Part shown: one piece after another, positions 16,603-26,927 of the stretch
Numbering within the stretch: the stretch's first letter is position 1
Layout: each line of letters begins with the position of its first letter
Source: CAKZLS01 sp963786305
Lineage (GTDB): Bacteria; Pseudomonadota; Alphaproteobacteria; Rhodospirillales; Defluviicoccaceae
Reading direction: 5' to 3'
Length of the DNA: 64,000 nucleotides
NCBI GenBank assembly: GCA_963786305.1
Contig: CAWAYL010000014.1
Span: 310,001 to 374,000, forward strand
Notes under the pieces: model-generated
The model's input: the letters and a program-made list of their open reading frames with translations, nothing else
Told to the model about the DNA's origin: nothing
Databases searched by the model: none
Translations under genes and position numbers: made by a program

Positions 16603-16766
16603 TGATCATCCGACACGCATTGAACTTCACCGCGCATCTGGTGGCCGGGATGGCCATGGGCGCCCTTGCCGTGACCGCCGTAAAAGCGCTCAGGCAGCGC
16701 GACAGGGAGGAATGGACGGCTGCGGTCGGGCCGGACGAAGGCACGGAACCGATCGAGCCTCGGTGA
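16602..16766 (+). CDS. Small protein with one membrane segment (54 aa)
   Basis: Starts MIIRHALNFTAHLVAGMAMG and continues through a hydrophobic alanine-rich segment to a charged tail (LRQRDREEWTAAVGPDEG). Its ATG overlaps the stop of the 37-residue ORF, so translation is probably coupled. The function is unknown. Confidence 0.5.
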   Translation: MIIRHALNFTAHLVAGMAMGALAVTAVKALRQRDREEWTAAVGPDEGTEPIEPR

Positions 16767-16799
16767 CATAAGACCCGGCGCCCCGGGTTGTACCTTGAG

Positions 16800-17511
16800 C
16801 TAACGGAGCCCCTGTCGGCCGCCGGACGGGTGGTTGTTGTCGAGAACGGAGCTGGTGACGCTGTGAACCCGCTCGCGGCCGATCAGATGAACCTGGAACA
16901 CCGGCTCCAAAATTTTCCGCATCGCCGGATGGAAGACGTCCAGCCCGCCGGTGAAGGCGCCGAACGAGGGCAGGATCAATCGCCGGGTGTCAACGACGAA
17001 GCACCGGCACGAGATGCGGCGGCCGCCCACCGTGATGCGCGCTTTCGGATGAAAATGACCGGAGACCTCTCCCGCGCCGGCGTCGATGCCGGCTTCGTGG
17101 CGAAACACCAACGGGCCAATGACGGATTTCGCGTGAAATTTGCCCGCCGACAAAGGCCGTCGCGATCGGGTCATGATTGCCGGCGACCCAGATCCATTCT
17201 CTGTCTCCGGTCAGTCGCCGAAGGGTGGTCCGGTCACCTGGGGCCAGGCGCTTGGGACCGCCACCGTCGTGAAAGCTGTCGCCGAGACAGATAACGCGGG
17301 CCGGCCGCAGCCGATCGATGCACCCGGCCAATCTCCGCAGAGTCTCGCGGCTGTCGTAGGGAGGCAGGAACGAACCGCGAAGGGCGAATTGCGAACCCTT
17401 TTCCAGGTGCATGTCCGCGACCACGAGGGTCGAATGATCGGGGATGAACAGCGCCCCGTCCGGCCACGCCCGCATCTCCATGCCGGCGAAGGAAAACCGA
17501 TTTGCCGTCAT
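16800..17511 (-). CDS. pdeM: Ligase-associated DNA damage response phosphoesterase PdeM, frameshifted
   Basis: A metallophosphoesterase of the ligase-associated type (TIGR04123). The metal motifs are VVADMHLEKG, CLGDSFHDGGG, WVAGNHDP and, after a frame change, GHFHPKARI. The change is one base near 17140 in a GGG run, with family sequence on both sides (NHDPIATAF, then GPLVFRHEAG). The ATG overlaps the helicase stop codon (ATGA), showing coupling. The enzyme is predicted to act on DNA ends together with the helicase, exonuclease and ligase next to it. Confidence 0.85.
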
Positions 17512-20017
17512 GCCGCGGGTTCGGCCGCCTCGGCGGCGCCCCCCTCGGCAACGCCCCCTTCGATAGTGCCCCCTTCGGTAATGCCAGTCGCCTCGAGGAT
17601 CAGGGCTTGCGCGGCGCTGTCCAGAAGCGCGTCGACGGCGGCGCCATAAACAGGTTCCTTGCCCACCTCCAGGAGAACCGGCACCGCCAGCGGCGAAACA
17701 CGCGGCAACCGCCGATGGACGATCCGGCCCTGGATCCGGCCCAGCATGTCGGCGAGGCGCTGGAGGTCGGTGAACCCGCGCGCGGCGTCCTGCCAGGTAG
17801 CCCGAAGCAGAATATGATCGGGTTCGTACGATTTCAGAACCTTGTAGATGAGATCCGAATTGAAGGTCACTTGCCGCCCGGTCTTCTGCTGCCCCGGGTG
17901 GCGCCGTTCGATGAGCCCCGCGATCACCGCCACGTTGCGAAACGTGCGACTGAGCACGGCGGACTCGGCCATCCATTCCTCCAAGTCGTCTCCGAGCATG
18001 TCCTGACTGAACAACGCGGCCATGTCCGTGACCGGGTTCAGGCTCCATACCGCCAGGACATAATCCGTCGCGACGAACCCGAGCGGCCCGATGCCGGCGC
18101 GTTCCATGCGCCGGGTCAAGAGCATTCCCAGGGTCTGATGGGCGTTGCGGCCCTCGAAGCAGTAGGCGACCAGGAACTGTTTGCCACCGCGAGGGAAGGT
18201 TTCCACCAACAGGTCCTGCTCGCCCGGCAGGATCGAGCGATGGCGCTGCTGCTCCAGCCACTCTTCCACGGGAGCCGGCAGCGCGTTCCACGTTTGCGGG
18301 TTGGCGAGCATGCGGCGGACCCGCGACGCGAGGTGGGTGGACAATGGCAGCCGGCCGCCGGCATAGGCGGGCACCTTGGGATCGGATCCCCGCGCGCGCG
18401 TGACGATCACCGTGGTGTCGCGGATGCCCTCGAAGCGCAGCGTTTCGCCGGAAAAAACGAAAGTGTCGCCCAGTTCCAGGCCCTGGACGAAATATTCCTC
18501 CACCTGGCCGAGGACGCGGCCGCGCTTCAGCTTCACTCTCATGGTCACGGCCTCGACGATGGTGCCGACGTTCATCCGGTAGAGCCGCGCGAACCGCGGC
18601 GACGCGACGTCGTAACCACCGTCTTCGGTTCGCTTCAATCGGTGATAGCGCTCGTATCCGCCGAGCGCGTAGCCGCCGTTCTCCACATACCGCAACGTAT
18701 CGTCGAAATCGCCTCGGCCAAGGTGGGCGTAAGGCCGGGCGCGGCGCACTTCCGCGTACAGATCGTCGGCCATGAACGGCGCCGAGCAGGCCGTACCCAT
18801 GATGTGCTGAGCGAGAACGTCGAAGCCGCCGTCGGACGGCGGATCGCCGTCCAGCGTGGCGTCGCGGATGGCATCGAGGGCGGCTCGGCATTCGAGGACC
18901 TCGAAGCGGTTGGCCGGGACGAGGAGGGCGCGGCTGGAACGATCCAACCGGTGTCCCGAGCGCCCGATCCGCTGGATCAGCCGGCTCACGCCTTTCGGGG
19001 CGCCGATCTGCACCACCAGATCGACGGCCGCCCAGTCGACGCCGAGATCCAGCGACGAGGTGGCGACGACGCACCGGAGCGCGCCGCCGGCCATGGCGGC
19101 CTCCACCTTGCGCCGCTGCTCGGGCGCCAGACTGCCATGGTGAAGGGCGATGGCGAGATTGTCGTCATTGAGGCGCCACAGGTGCTGGAAGACGATCTCG
19201 GCCTGAGCGCGGGTGTTCACGAAAACGATGGTCGTGGCCGCGCGGCGGATCTCGTCATAGACCTCGGGGAGCGCGTGGATGGCCATGTGTCCGGACCAGG
19301 GAAGGCGTTCGCGGCTCTCCAGGATGGCGATTTCCGGGCTCAGGCCGGCGGGTCCCTCGATCACCCGAACGGCCTCGGGATTGCCGTCGGGAGACAGCCA
19401 TTGGCGATAGTCGTCGGGCCACGCGACGGTCGCCGACAAGCCGACCCGCCGGCATGCCGGCGCCAGCGCCGATAGCCGGGCGAGACCCAGCGACAGGAGA
19501 TCGCCGCGCTTGGAATTGGCGAAGGCATGCAGTTCGTCGACGATGACGCAGCGGAGAGAGGCGAAAAACCGGGACGCCTCGCGTTGGGACAGCAGAAGCG
19601 CCAGCGATTCCGGCGTCGTCATCAGGAACCGCGGCGGTTTGCGGCGTTGCCGCTGGCGTTTGCCGGCCGGCGTGTCGCCCGTCCGGGTCTCCGCGACGAC
19701 GGGCAGGGCCATCTCGGCGATGGGTTGCTCCAGGTTGCGGTGCACGTCCACCGTCAGCGCCTTCAGCGGCGAAATGTAAAGCGTGTGCAGGCCCTGGGTT
19801 CGCCGACCTTGGTGCGCGGATCCTGGGGCGGGGTGCGAACGGCATCGATCAGCGACGGCAGAAAGCCCGCCAAGGTCTTGCCGCCGCCGGTAGGCGCGAT
19901 CAGCAGCACATGCCGGCCGGCGGCCGCCGCTTCCAGCATGGCGATCTGGTGATCGTGCGGCAACCAACCACGGGATTGGAACCACTGATCGAACGGCGGG
20001 GGTAGCGAAGGCGTCAT
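17508..20017 (-). CDS. Ligase-associated DEXH-box helicase (Lhr type), frameshifted
   Basis: A large SF2 helicase of about 835 residues (TIGR04121 type). It starts MTPSLPPPFDQWFQSRGW; Walker A is APTGGGKTLAGF, then TLYISPLKALTVDV, MTTPESLALLL, motif II VDELH, SATVAWP, and the late motifs VATSSLDLGVDWAAVDLVVQ and RLIQRIGRSGHR. A winged-helix and Lhr-specific C-terminal region follows. One frame change near 19795 separates the Walker A part from the rest; nothing is missing. Its start codon overlaps the upstream edge of the divergent exonuclease gene. Confidence 0.88.
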
Positions 20018-20036
20018 GCCCCTATACATAGATCGT

Positions 20037-21074
20037 ATGAGCCGTTCCGCACCTCTCCCATCCGATCCCGTCGGCGCCGTCCCCTGGTTGCGCACCCTGC
20101 CGGATGGTTTGTGGTGCGAACCCGGACGGTTCTTCGTCGACCCGGTGCGGCCGGTGGAGCGCGCCGTCGTCACCCACGGGCACGCGGACCATGCCCGTCC
20201 CGGCCACGCGCGCGTGCTGGCGACCCGCGAAACCATCGCCATCATGAAGACGCGGTACGGCGATACGGCCTGTGGAGTAACGCAAGCGCATGCCTATGGC
20301 GAAAACGTCCGCGTTGGCGGCGTCGATGTGCGATTCGTCCCGGCCGGACATATTCTCGGCAGCGCCCAGGTGGTCCTGGATCATGCCGGCACGCGGGTGG
20401 TCGTTTCCGGTGACTTCAAGCGGCGGCCGGATCCGACGTGCGCGCCATTCGAAACCGTCGAGTGCGACGTGTTCATCACCGAGGCGACCTTCGGCCTGCC
20501 GGTGTTTCGTCACCCGCCCGACCGCCAGGCCATCGAGCGGATCTTCGCGTCGTTGCGCCTGTTTCCGGACCGGCCCCATCTGATCGGCGTCTACGCCCTC
20601 GGCAAATGCCAGCGTCTCATCCGGCTGCTGCGCGACGCCGGCTATGACCGGCCTCTCTGGATCCATGGCGCATTGCGGGCGCTGTCCGATCTGTACGAGA
20701 ACCACGGCGTCGCGCTCGGCGATCTGCGGCCGGCCACGGCCGAGGCGCGCCGCGAACTTGGGGGCGAGATCGTCCTGTGTCCGCCGTCGGCGCTCGCCGA
20801 TCGCTGGAACCGGGCGTTCAAGGATCCCGTCATCGGCCTGGCATCGGGGTGGATGCTGATCCGCCAGCGTGCCCGCCAGCGCGGCGTCGAGCTGCCCGTC
20901 GTCCTTTCCGATCACGCCGACTGGGACGAACTGACCCAGACCATCGCCGACGTCGGCGCCGGCCACATCCTGGTGACCCACGGACGCGAAGAGGCCCTGG
21001 TGCACCACGCCCGGACCCGGGGCCTGACCGCGTCCGCCCTCGATCTCCACGGATACGAGGAAGAGGGCTCGTGA
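20037..21074 (+). CDS. Ligase-associated MBL-fold exonuclease
   Basis: A 345-residue metallo-beta-lactamase/beta-CASP protein (TIGR04122 type). The metal motif is VVTHGHADHARPGH, with AGHILGSAQV, VSGDFKRR, VFITEATFG and the late SDHADWDEL and LVTHGREEAL. An ATG 7 codons further upstream overlaps the divergent helicase start codon, so the inner ATG was chosen. It precedes the ligase gene by a 4-base overlap (GTGA). Confidence 0.9.
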   Translation: MSRSAPLPSDPVGAVPWLRTLPDGLWCEPGRFFVDPVRPVERAVVTHGHADHARPGHARVLATRETIAIMKTRYGDTACGVTQAHAYGENVRVGGVDVRFVPAGHILGSAQVVLDHAGTRVVVSGDFKRRPDPTCAPFETVECDVFITEATFGLPVFRHPPDRQAIERIFASLRLFPDRPHLIGVYALGKCQRLIRLLRDAGYDRPLWIHGALRALSDLYENHGVALGDLRPATAEARRELGGEIVLCPPSALADRWNRAFKDPVIGLASGWMLIRQRARQRGVELPVVLSDHADWDELTQTIADVGAGHILVTHGREEALVHHARTRGLTASALDLHGYEEEGS

Positions 21075-22669
21075 AGGCTTTCGCCGCGCTGCTCGACGGC
21101 TCTGGTATTCACGCCGGGCCGAAACGCCAAAATCCGGCTCCTGCAACAATTATTTCGAGAACACGCCGGATCCGGACCGGGGCTACGGGCTCGGCGCGCT
21201 GGCCGGCGCCTTGTCCTTCGCCACCGTCAAGCCGTCGCTGATCCGCAAGCTCGCCACCGAACGGGTGGACGCCAGAGCTGTTCGCGCTGTCCTACGATTT
21301 CGTCGGCGACCTCGCGGAGACCACGGCGCTGATCTGGCCGGGCGAAGAACGGGACCGCCGCGGCCCGGCGCTTTCCGAGATCGTGAAACGCGTGTCGGAA
21401 GCCGCGCGCGCGGAGGTTCCGGGGCTGACGGCGGACTGGCTCGACGGTCTCGACGCCGGCGGCCGGTATGCGCTGTTGAAGTTCCTGACCGGCGGCCTCC
21501 GGGCCGGGGTCTCGGCCCGTCTGACCAAGGTGGCGCTCGCGGAATACGGCCAGGTGTCCGTCAACGACATCGAGGAAGTCTGGCACGGCCTGTCGCCGCC
21601 CTACGTTTCGCTGTTTTCCTGGCTCGAGGGCCGGTCCGCGCGGCCCGCCATGGGCGCCGGAGCGGTATTCCGGCCGCTGATGCTGGCCAATCCGCTGGAT
21701 GAAAACGCGCTCGCCGATCTCCATCCCGCCGACTTCATGGCCGAATGGAAATGGGACGGCATCCGGGTCCAACTGGTGGGCGGCGGGGGCGAGAAAAGCG
21801 ACAGCCGCATCTTCTCGCGCGGCGCCGACGATATCACCGGCAAGCTTCCCCGATGTCGCCGAACATCTCGCCTTCGACGCCGTGCTCGACGGCGAGTTGC
21901 TGGTGGTGCGCGACGGCGAGGTGGCGCCGTTCAACGATCTGCAGCAGCGCCTCGGCCGCAAGACCGTATCGGCGGCCGCGCGGGCCCGCTATCCGTGTCA
22001 TGTAAAGCTCTACGACATTCTCATGGAGGACGGCGCCGATCTGCGGCCGTTACCGCTGGCCGAGCGGCGGCGGCGGCTGGAAGCGTGGTTCGAGCGCTAT
22101 CGGCCGGAGCGCATGGATCTGTCGCCGCTGGTCGCCATCGACGACTGGGAAACGCTGTCCGGCCTGCGCGCGTCGACCCGCGCCGCCGGCATCGAGGGCC
22201 TGATGCTCAAGCGCAAGGACAGCGCCTACGTGGCCGGCCGGCCGAAGGGGCCGTGGTTCAAGTTGAAGCGCGATCCGCTGATCGTCGATTGCGTCTTGAT
22301 GTACGCGCAACGCGGCCACGGCAAGCGGTCGTCGTTCTATTCGGATTTCACGTTCGGCTGCTGGCGGGACGACGCAGAGGCGTCGCCGGGGCTGGTTCCC
22401 GTCGGCAAGGCGTACTTCGGGTTCACCGACAAGGAACTGGCGGAACTGGATAGATGGGTGCGGGCGAACACCGTCGAGCGGTTCGGCCCGGTGCGCGCGG
22501 TCTCGCCGGGCTTGGTGCTGGAGATCGCGTTCGAATTCGGTTCATCCGCTCGCCGCGCCACAAGTCCGGCCTGGCCATGCGGTTTCCCCGCGTTCACCGC
22601 ATTCGCTGGGACAAACCGCCGCCGAGGCCGATCAGCGTCGAGACGCTGGAGGGCCTCGTCGCTGGTTGA
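21071..22669 (+). CDS. ATP-dependent DNA ligase of the ligase-associated repair cluster, frameshifted
   Basis: A ligase of the bacterial LigC/TIGR04120 type. The GTG start gives VKAFAALLDG. The adenylation motif is EWKWDGIRVQ with the catalytic lysine, then DGELLVVRDG, GIEGLMLKRKDSAYVAGRPKGPWFKLKRDP, and a C-terminal OB fold. Five single-base frame changes are needed (near 21102, 21145, 21275, 21847 and 22535); between them all family segments are present in order. Either the sequence is poor here or the gene is recently dead. Context and content make the identity certain. Confidence 0.85.
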
Positions 22670-23487
22670 TGGGCGGCCAGATGGCCGCTCTCAGGCGTCC
22701 ACCACTTCCAGCCGGGCTTATCGGGCCGGATGGCCACGGCCATGTAGTTGACCGACGTGTCGTCGCCGACGCGGAAAGCGCCGGTCCATGGCGAGTAGGT
22801 CACGCCCACCAGTTCCGTCAGCGATACGCCATGGCGCTTCAGACTGCCCGCCAGTTCGCCAGGGCGGATGAACCGGTTCCAGTCGTGCGTGCCCTTGGGC
22901 AGCAGGCGCAGAATGTACTCGCCGGCGATCTTGGCGAACAGCAGCGATTTCACGGTGCGGTTGAGCGTCGCCACCACCATGATGCCGCCCGGGTTCATCA
23001 GCCGGCAGCACGCCTCCACGAACCCGCCGACGTTGGCCACGTGCTCGATCACCTCGGCGTTGATGATGATGTCGAAGCGTTCTCCGGCCGCCGCCAGGTC
23101 CTCGGCCAGCACATGGCGGTAGTCGACGTCCACGTAGTTCGCGGCGGCATGGACACTGGCGACGTGAACCAGCTTGGCGGTGGCGTCGATCCCCACCACA
23201 TCCGCGCCGAGCAAGGCCAGGGGTTCACTCAGCAGACCGCCGCCGCAGCCGATATCGAGAACCCTGAGGCCGTCGAGCGGCAGGTGTTTCCGGGGTGGCG
23301 GCCGAAATGCGCCGTCGCGCGATCGCAAATGAACCGGAGCCTGACCGGGTTGAGTTGATGCAGCGTCTTGAACCGGCCGTCGGGGTTCCACCACTCGTCG
23401 GCCATGGCCGTGAAATAGGCGATTTGCTTGGGATCGGCGGTGGTCGCCGCCGCCCAAGGGTGTATCGAGTCGATCTCGCCGGATCAT
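22594..23487 (-). CDS. ubiG: Ubiquinone biosynthesis O-methyltransferase UbiG, frameshifted
   Basis: An S-adenosylmethionine-dependent methyltransferase for two O-methylations in ubiquinone synthesis. The SAM motif is LRVLDIGCGGGLLSEPLALLGADVVGIDA, with FDIIINAEVIEHVANV and GIMVVATLNRTVKS. The N-terminal family part (IAYFTAMADEWWNPDGRFKTLHQLNPVRLRF) is in another frame, so single-base shifts occur near 23465 and 23290. The open frame runs about 45 residues past the usual family end and overlaps the convergent ligase gene; a TAA in the next frame just after AIRP may be the true end. Confidence 0.85.
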   Translation of the reverse strand: MIRRDRLDTPLGGGDHRRSQANRLFHGHGRRVVEPRRPVQDAASTQPGQAPVHLRSRDGAFRPPPRKHLPLDGLRVLDIGCGGGLLSEPLALLGADVVGIDATAKLVHVASVHAAANYVDVDYRHVLAEDLAAAGERFDIIINAEVIEHVANVGGFVEACCRLMNPGGIMVVATLNRTVKSLLFAKIAGEYILRLLPKGTHDWNRFIRPGELAGSLKRHGVSLTELVGVTYSPWTGAFRVGDDTSVNYMAVAIRPDKPGWKWWTPESGHLAAHQPATRPSSVSTLIGLGGGLSQRMR

Positions 23488-23637
23488 GGTCTCCGCTCTC
23501 CCGGTTCGATTGATCGGATCGTACACTCGATACGGAGCGAAGCCATCCGCGGATCTCGTCCCGCCGGTCCGCCGCTTGCGTGATCGTCCGCCGCGATTGC
23601 CGCGTATAAGAACCGAGCAACGATGATGGAGTGACCC

Positions 23638-24058
23638 GTGAAGCCATCCGAAGAGGCGTCCCGGCCCCTGACCATGTACTATGACGGCGCTTGTCCGGTC
23701 TGCTCCAGGGAGGTCTCGTTCTACCGCAACCTGGACCGCAAAGGCGCCGTCCGATGGCGCGATATAAGCCTCGACGAGGGCGACCTCGGCGCGGATCGTA
23801 TCAGCCAGACGGACGCGCTGACCATCCTTCACGCCCGCTTGCCCGACGGCCGGTGTGGTGACCGGCGTGGACGCCTTCATCGCCGTCTGGGACCGTTTGC
23901 CCGGGTTCAAGGGTTTTGCCCGCCTGGCCCGATGGCGGCCCGTCACCTGGATGCTCGAGAAAGGCTACGCATGGTACGCGCCGCGCCGCAAGCGGCTGGC
24001 GCGGCTGCTCGAGCCGTCGGCCAAGGCCGCGCCGGGCCCCGGCGGCGAGCGTAAATAG
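23638..24058 (+). CDS. DCC-family thiol-disulfide oxidoreductase-like protein, frameshifted
   Basis: About 140 codons. The DCC motif is MYYDGACPVCSREVSFYRNLD, a CxxC motif near the N-terminus, followed by WRDISLDEG. A one-base change near 23852, in a GG pair, moves the frame; the continuation VVTGVDAFIAVWDRLPGFKGFARL is the expected family C-terminus. The GTG start has GGAG 8 bases upstream. The substrate is unknown; the family is thioredoxin-like. Confidence 0.8.
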
Positions 24059-24073
24059 ACCCTGGAGAATGCC

Positions 24074-24574
<501 letters not shown>

Positions 24575-24583
24575 CGTTTGTAG

Positions 24584-24601
24584 CAACGAGAATTGGTATT
24601 A
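24584..24601. repeat. Half copy of the TACCAATTCTCGTTG repeat
   Basis: CAACGAGAATTGGTATTA lies between the convergent DUF427 and SDR genes and is the reverse complement of the left arm at 3598. Confidence 0.5.
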
Positions 24602-24606
24602 GTGGT

Positions 24607-25399
24607 TCAAAACGGGATTTCTTCGCCGTCCCAGGCGAACAGCTTGCCCGAATGATCCGGTGTCAGGCCGTCGATCACAGATAGCAGGTGGCTTGCCGAG
24701 CGCTCCGGCGAGAACAGTTTCTCATCCGGGAACGTTGGACTGGAACGGCTTGGAAAGCCGGCTGTCGACGGTTCCCGGGTGGAGGGCGATGCAGAGCGCG
24801 TCGGGGTTCGACCGTTTCAGTTCGATGGCCAGCGTTCTCACCAGCATGTTGAGGGCGGCCTTTGAAGCCCGGTAGGCATACCAGCCGCCCAGCCGGTTGT
24901 CGGAGATGCTGCCGACCCGCGCGGAGAGCACGGCGAAGGCGGATTTCCGCTTTCGCGCCAGTAACGGCAGGAAATGCTTGGCCACCAGCGCCGGGCCGGA
25001 TGCGTTGATCCGGAACGCCTTTTCGAGCGATGCGGCGTCGAGCGCGCGCCAGGACTTTTCCGGATGGAGCCCGTCGCCGTCGTGGAGAATGCCGGTGGCG
25101 ACGATAACCAGGTGCAGGGGTTCGCCGCTCCCGCGGATCTCCGCGGCCGCCGCTTCGATGGTGTCCTCGCGAACGATGTCCATGGGGCGCCACGTACAAT
25201 TGGGCATGTCCAGACCTGGGTCGCGTCGCGACAATGCGTTGATCCGCGCGCCTGGGTGGTGAACGCCGAAATGCTCGACGAACGCGCGGCCGATCCCGCC
25301 GCCGGCGCCGATGATAGCGACGTTTAGATCGGAACCGAATGAGCGGAGTTGCGCGGCACTGACACCGGAACCGGGTCTTGTCATTTCTTTGATCTCCAT
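24607..25399 (-). CDS. Short-chain dehydrogenase (CsgA-like SDR), frameshifted at its end
   Basis: About 264 codons. The cofactor motif is VAIIGAGGGIGRAFVEHF, the catalytic serine region is FAVLSARVGSISDN and the active site is YAYRASKAALN. A one-base change in a CCC/GG run near 24735 restores the family ending (SPERSASHLLSVIDGLTPDHSGKLFAWDGEEIPF). The substrate is unknown. It overlaps the upstream zinc-ribbon gene by ATGA. Confidence 0.8.
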
Positions 25400-25668
25400 C
25401 AGTCGTCGACATCGCTAGAGGACCACCCGCCGTCATTGACCACGCAGGCATCGGGGCCGAAGATTCCATTGTCCCGGTGCTCGGAATCCTCGCATCGGGG
25501 GCATATTCGGTTGGTGGTCACGGGCAGGTCGCTTTCGAACATTTTGCCGCAGGCGAGACAGCGCCGCGAGACCAGTGGAAATGCCTTCCTGTCGGTGTTG
25601 CGCGGCCGGTAGTGCCCGCGCGCTTTGGTGAATGGCCGTATGTTTTCGTTTTTTGCTTTCTGTCCCAT
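25399..25668 (-). CDS. Small zinc-ribbon protein
   Basis: An 89-residue protein with two cysteine pairs, CLACGKMF and ICPRCED, spaced as a zinc ribbon, and a basic N-terminal half. It starts MGQKAKNENIRPF. The stop overlaps the SDR start (ATGA), so the two are translated together. No named family is recognised. Confidence 0.6.
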   Translation of the reverse strand: MGQKAKNENIRPFTKARGHYRPRNTDRKAFPLVSRRCLACGKMFESDLPVTTNRICPRCEDSEHRDNGIFGPDACVVNDGGWSSSDVDD

Positions 25669-25839
25669 GACCGCAACCGCGTTCGCGGTTTTCCCAAGGC
25701 ACACGGCAGAAGTTTGTCGCCCGCCGCCAAAGCCAAAAAAATACGGTCCCGCCAGAGGCATCAGCGTTTGCATTGATGTTTACGCAACCGACACCCCCGC
25801 GGATCGGAAAACGCGTTGTTTAGACCGTATGTCCTTTCC

Positions 25840-25906
25840 TGTGAGAGGCGGCTCGTCTTCGATGTGAGAACGAGGGTTGCCCGGATTGGCCGGGCCGAGC
25901 CTCACA
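25840..25906 (+). ncRNA. Structured 5' region of the IS110 element (candidate bridge RNA part)
   Basis: An outer stem TGTGAGaGGC (25840-25849) pairs with GCCTCACA (25899-25906) and encloses smaller hairpins, CTCGT/ACGAG and CCCGG/CCGGG. It ends just before the ribosome site of the IS110 transposase. IS110 elements encode a bridge RNA between the left end and the transposase; this is where it should be. The pairing is visible; the function is inferred. Confidence 0.35.
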
Positions 25907-26927
25907 CAAGGAGGACGGGTCGTGGTGCATATTAGCGAAGCATTCGTGGGCTTTGACACATCGAAATTGCGCAACGCAGTGGCGGTTGCCGAGAGCGGAC
26001 GCGATGGGGAGGTGCGTTATCTCGGCGAGATCGACAACACCGAGACCGGCACCCGCAAGCTGGTGGCAAAGCTCAAGGCGAAGTACCAGCGGCTGACCTT
26101 TTGTTACGAGGCCGGCCCAACGGGCTACGGACTTTATCGGCTGATCAAAAATCTTGGGCACGACTGCATCGTGATCGCGCCTTCGATAATTCCCGTAAGG
26201 CCGGGCGATCGGGTCAAGACCAATCGGCGCGACGCGGTGAACCTGGCAAAGCTACTCAGAGCCGGTGACCTCACAGCAGTCTGGGTTCCGGACGATCGGC
26301 ACGAGGCGATGCGGGATCTCGTGCGCGCCCGCGACACGGCGCAGAAGGACTACAAGGCCAAGCGCCAGCACGTCTCCTCATTCCTGCTTCGGCTCGGCCG
26401 GCATTATCCGGGCAAGAAAACCTGGGGCAAAGCGCACCTGAACTGGCTCGCCAGCCAAAAGCTCGAGCATCGCGAACAGCGCATCGCCTTCGAGGAGCAG
26501 TTGCTTGCGGTGCGCCAGGCAAAGGAGCGCGTCGAGCGATTGGAGCAGGCGATGCGCGAGAGCGTGGCGGACTGGTCGCTGGCGCCGATCGTCGAGGCTC
26601 TGCAGGCCATGCGCGGCATCGACCTGGTCACGGCAATGTCGTTCCTTGCCGAGATTGGTGATCTCTCGCGCTTCGAAGGTCCGCGTCAATTGATGGCGTT
26701 TCTCGGCCTTACGCCGTCCGAACGGTCGACGGGAGAGAGCGTCAAGCGCGGTGGCATCACCAAGACCGGCAATACTCGGGCACGGCAACTCCTCGTCGAA
26801 TCTGCGTGGAGCTACCGGCACCCGCCGCGGGTCGGCAAGGAAAAGCAGGCAAAGGTCGAGGCCGCACCCAGGTCGGTGCGGGAGATCGCATGGAAGGCAC
26901 AGATGCGGCTGTGCGGGCGGTTCCGGA

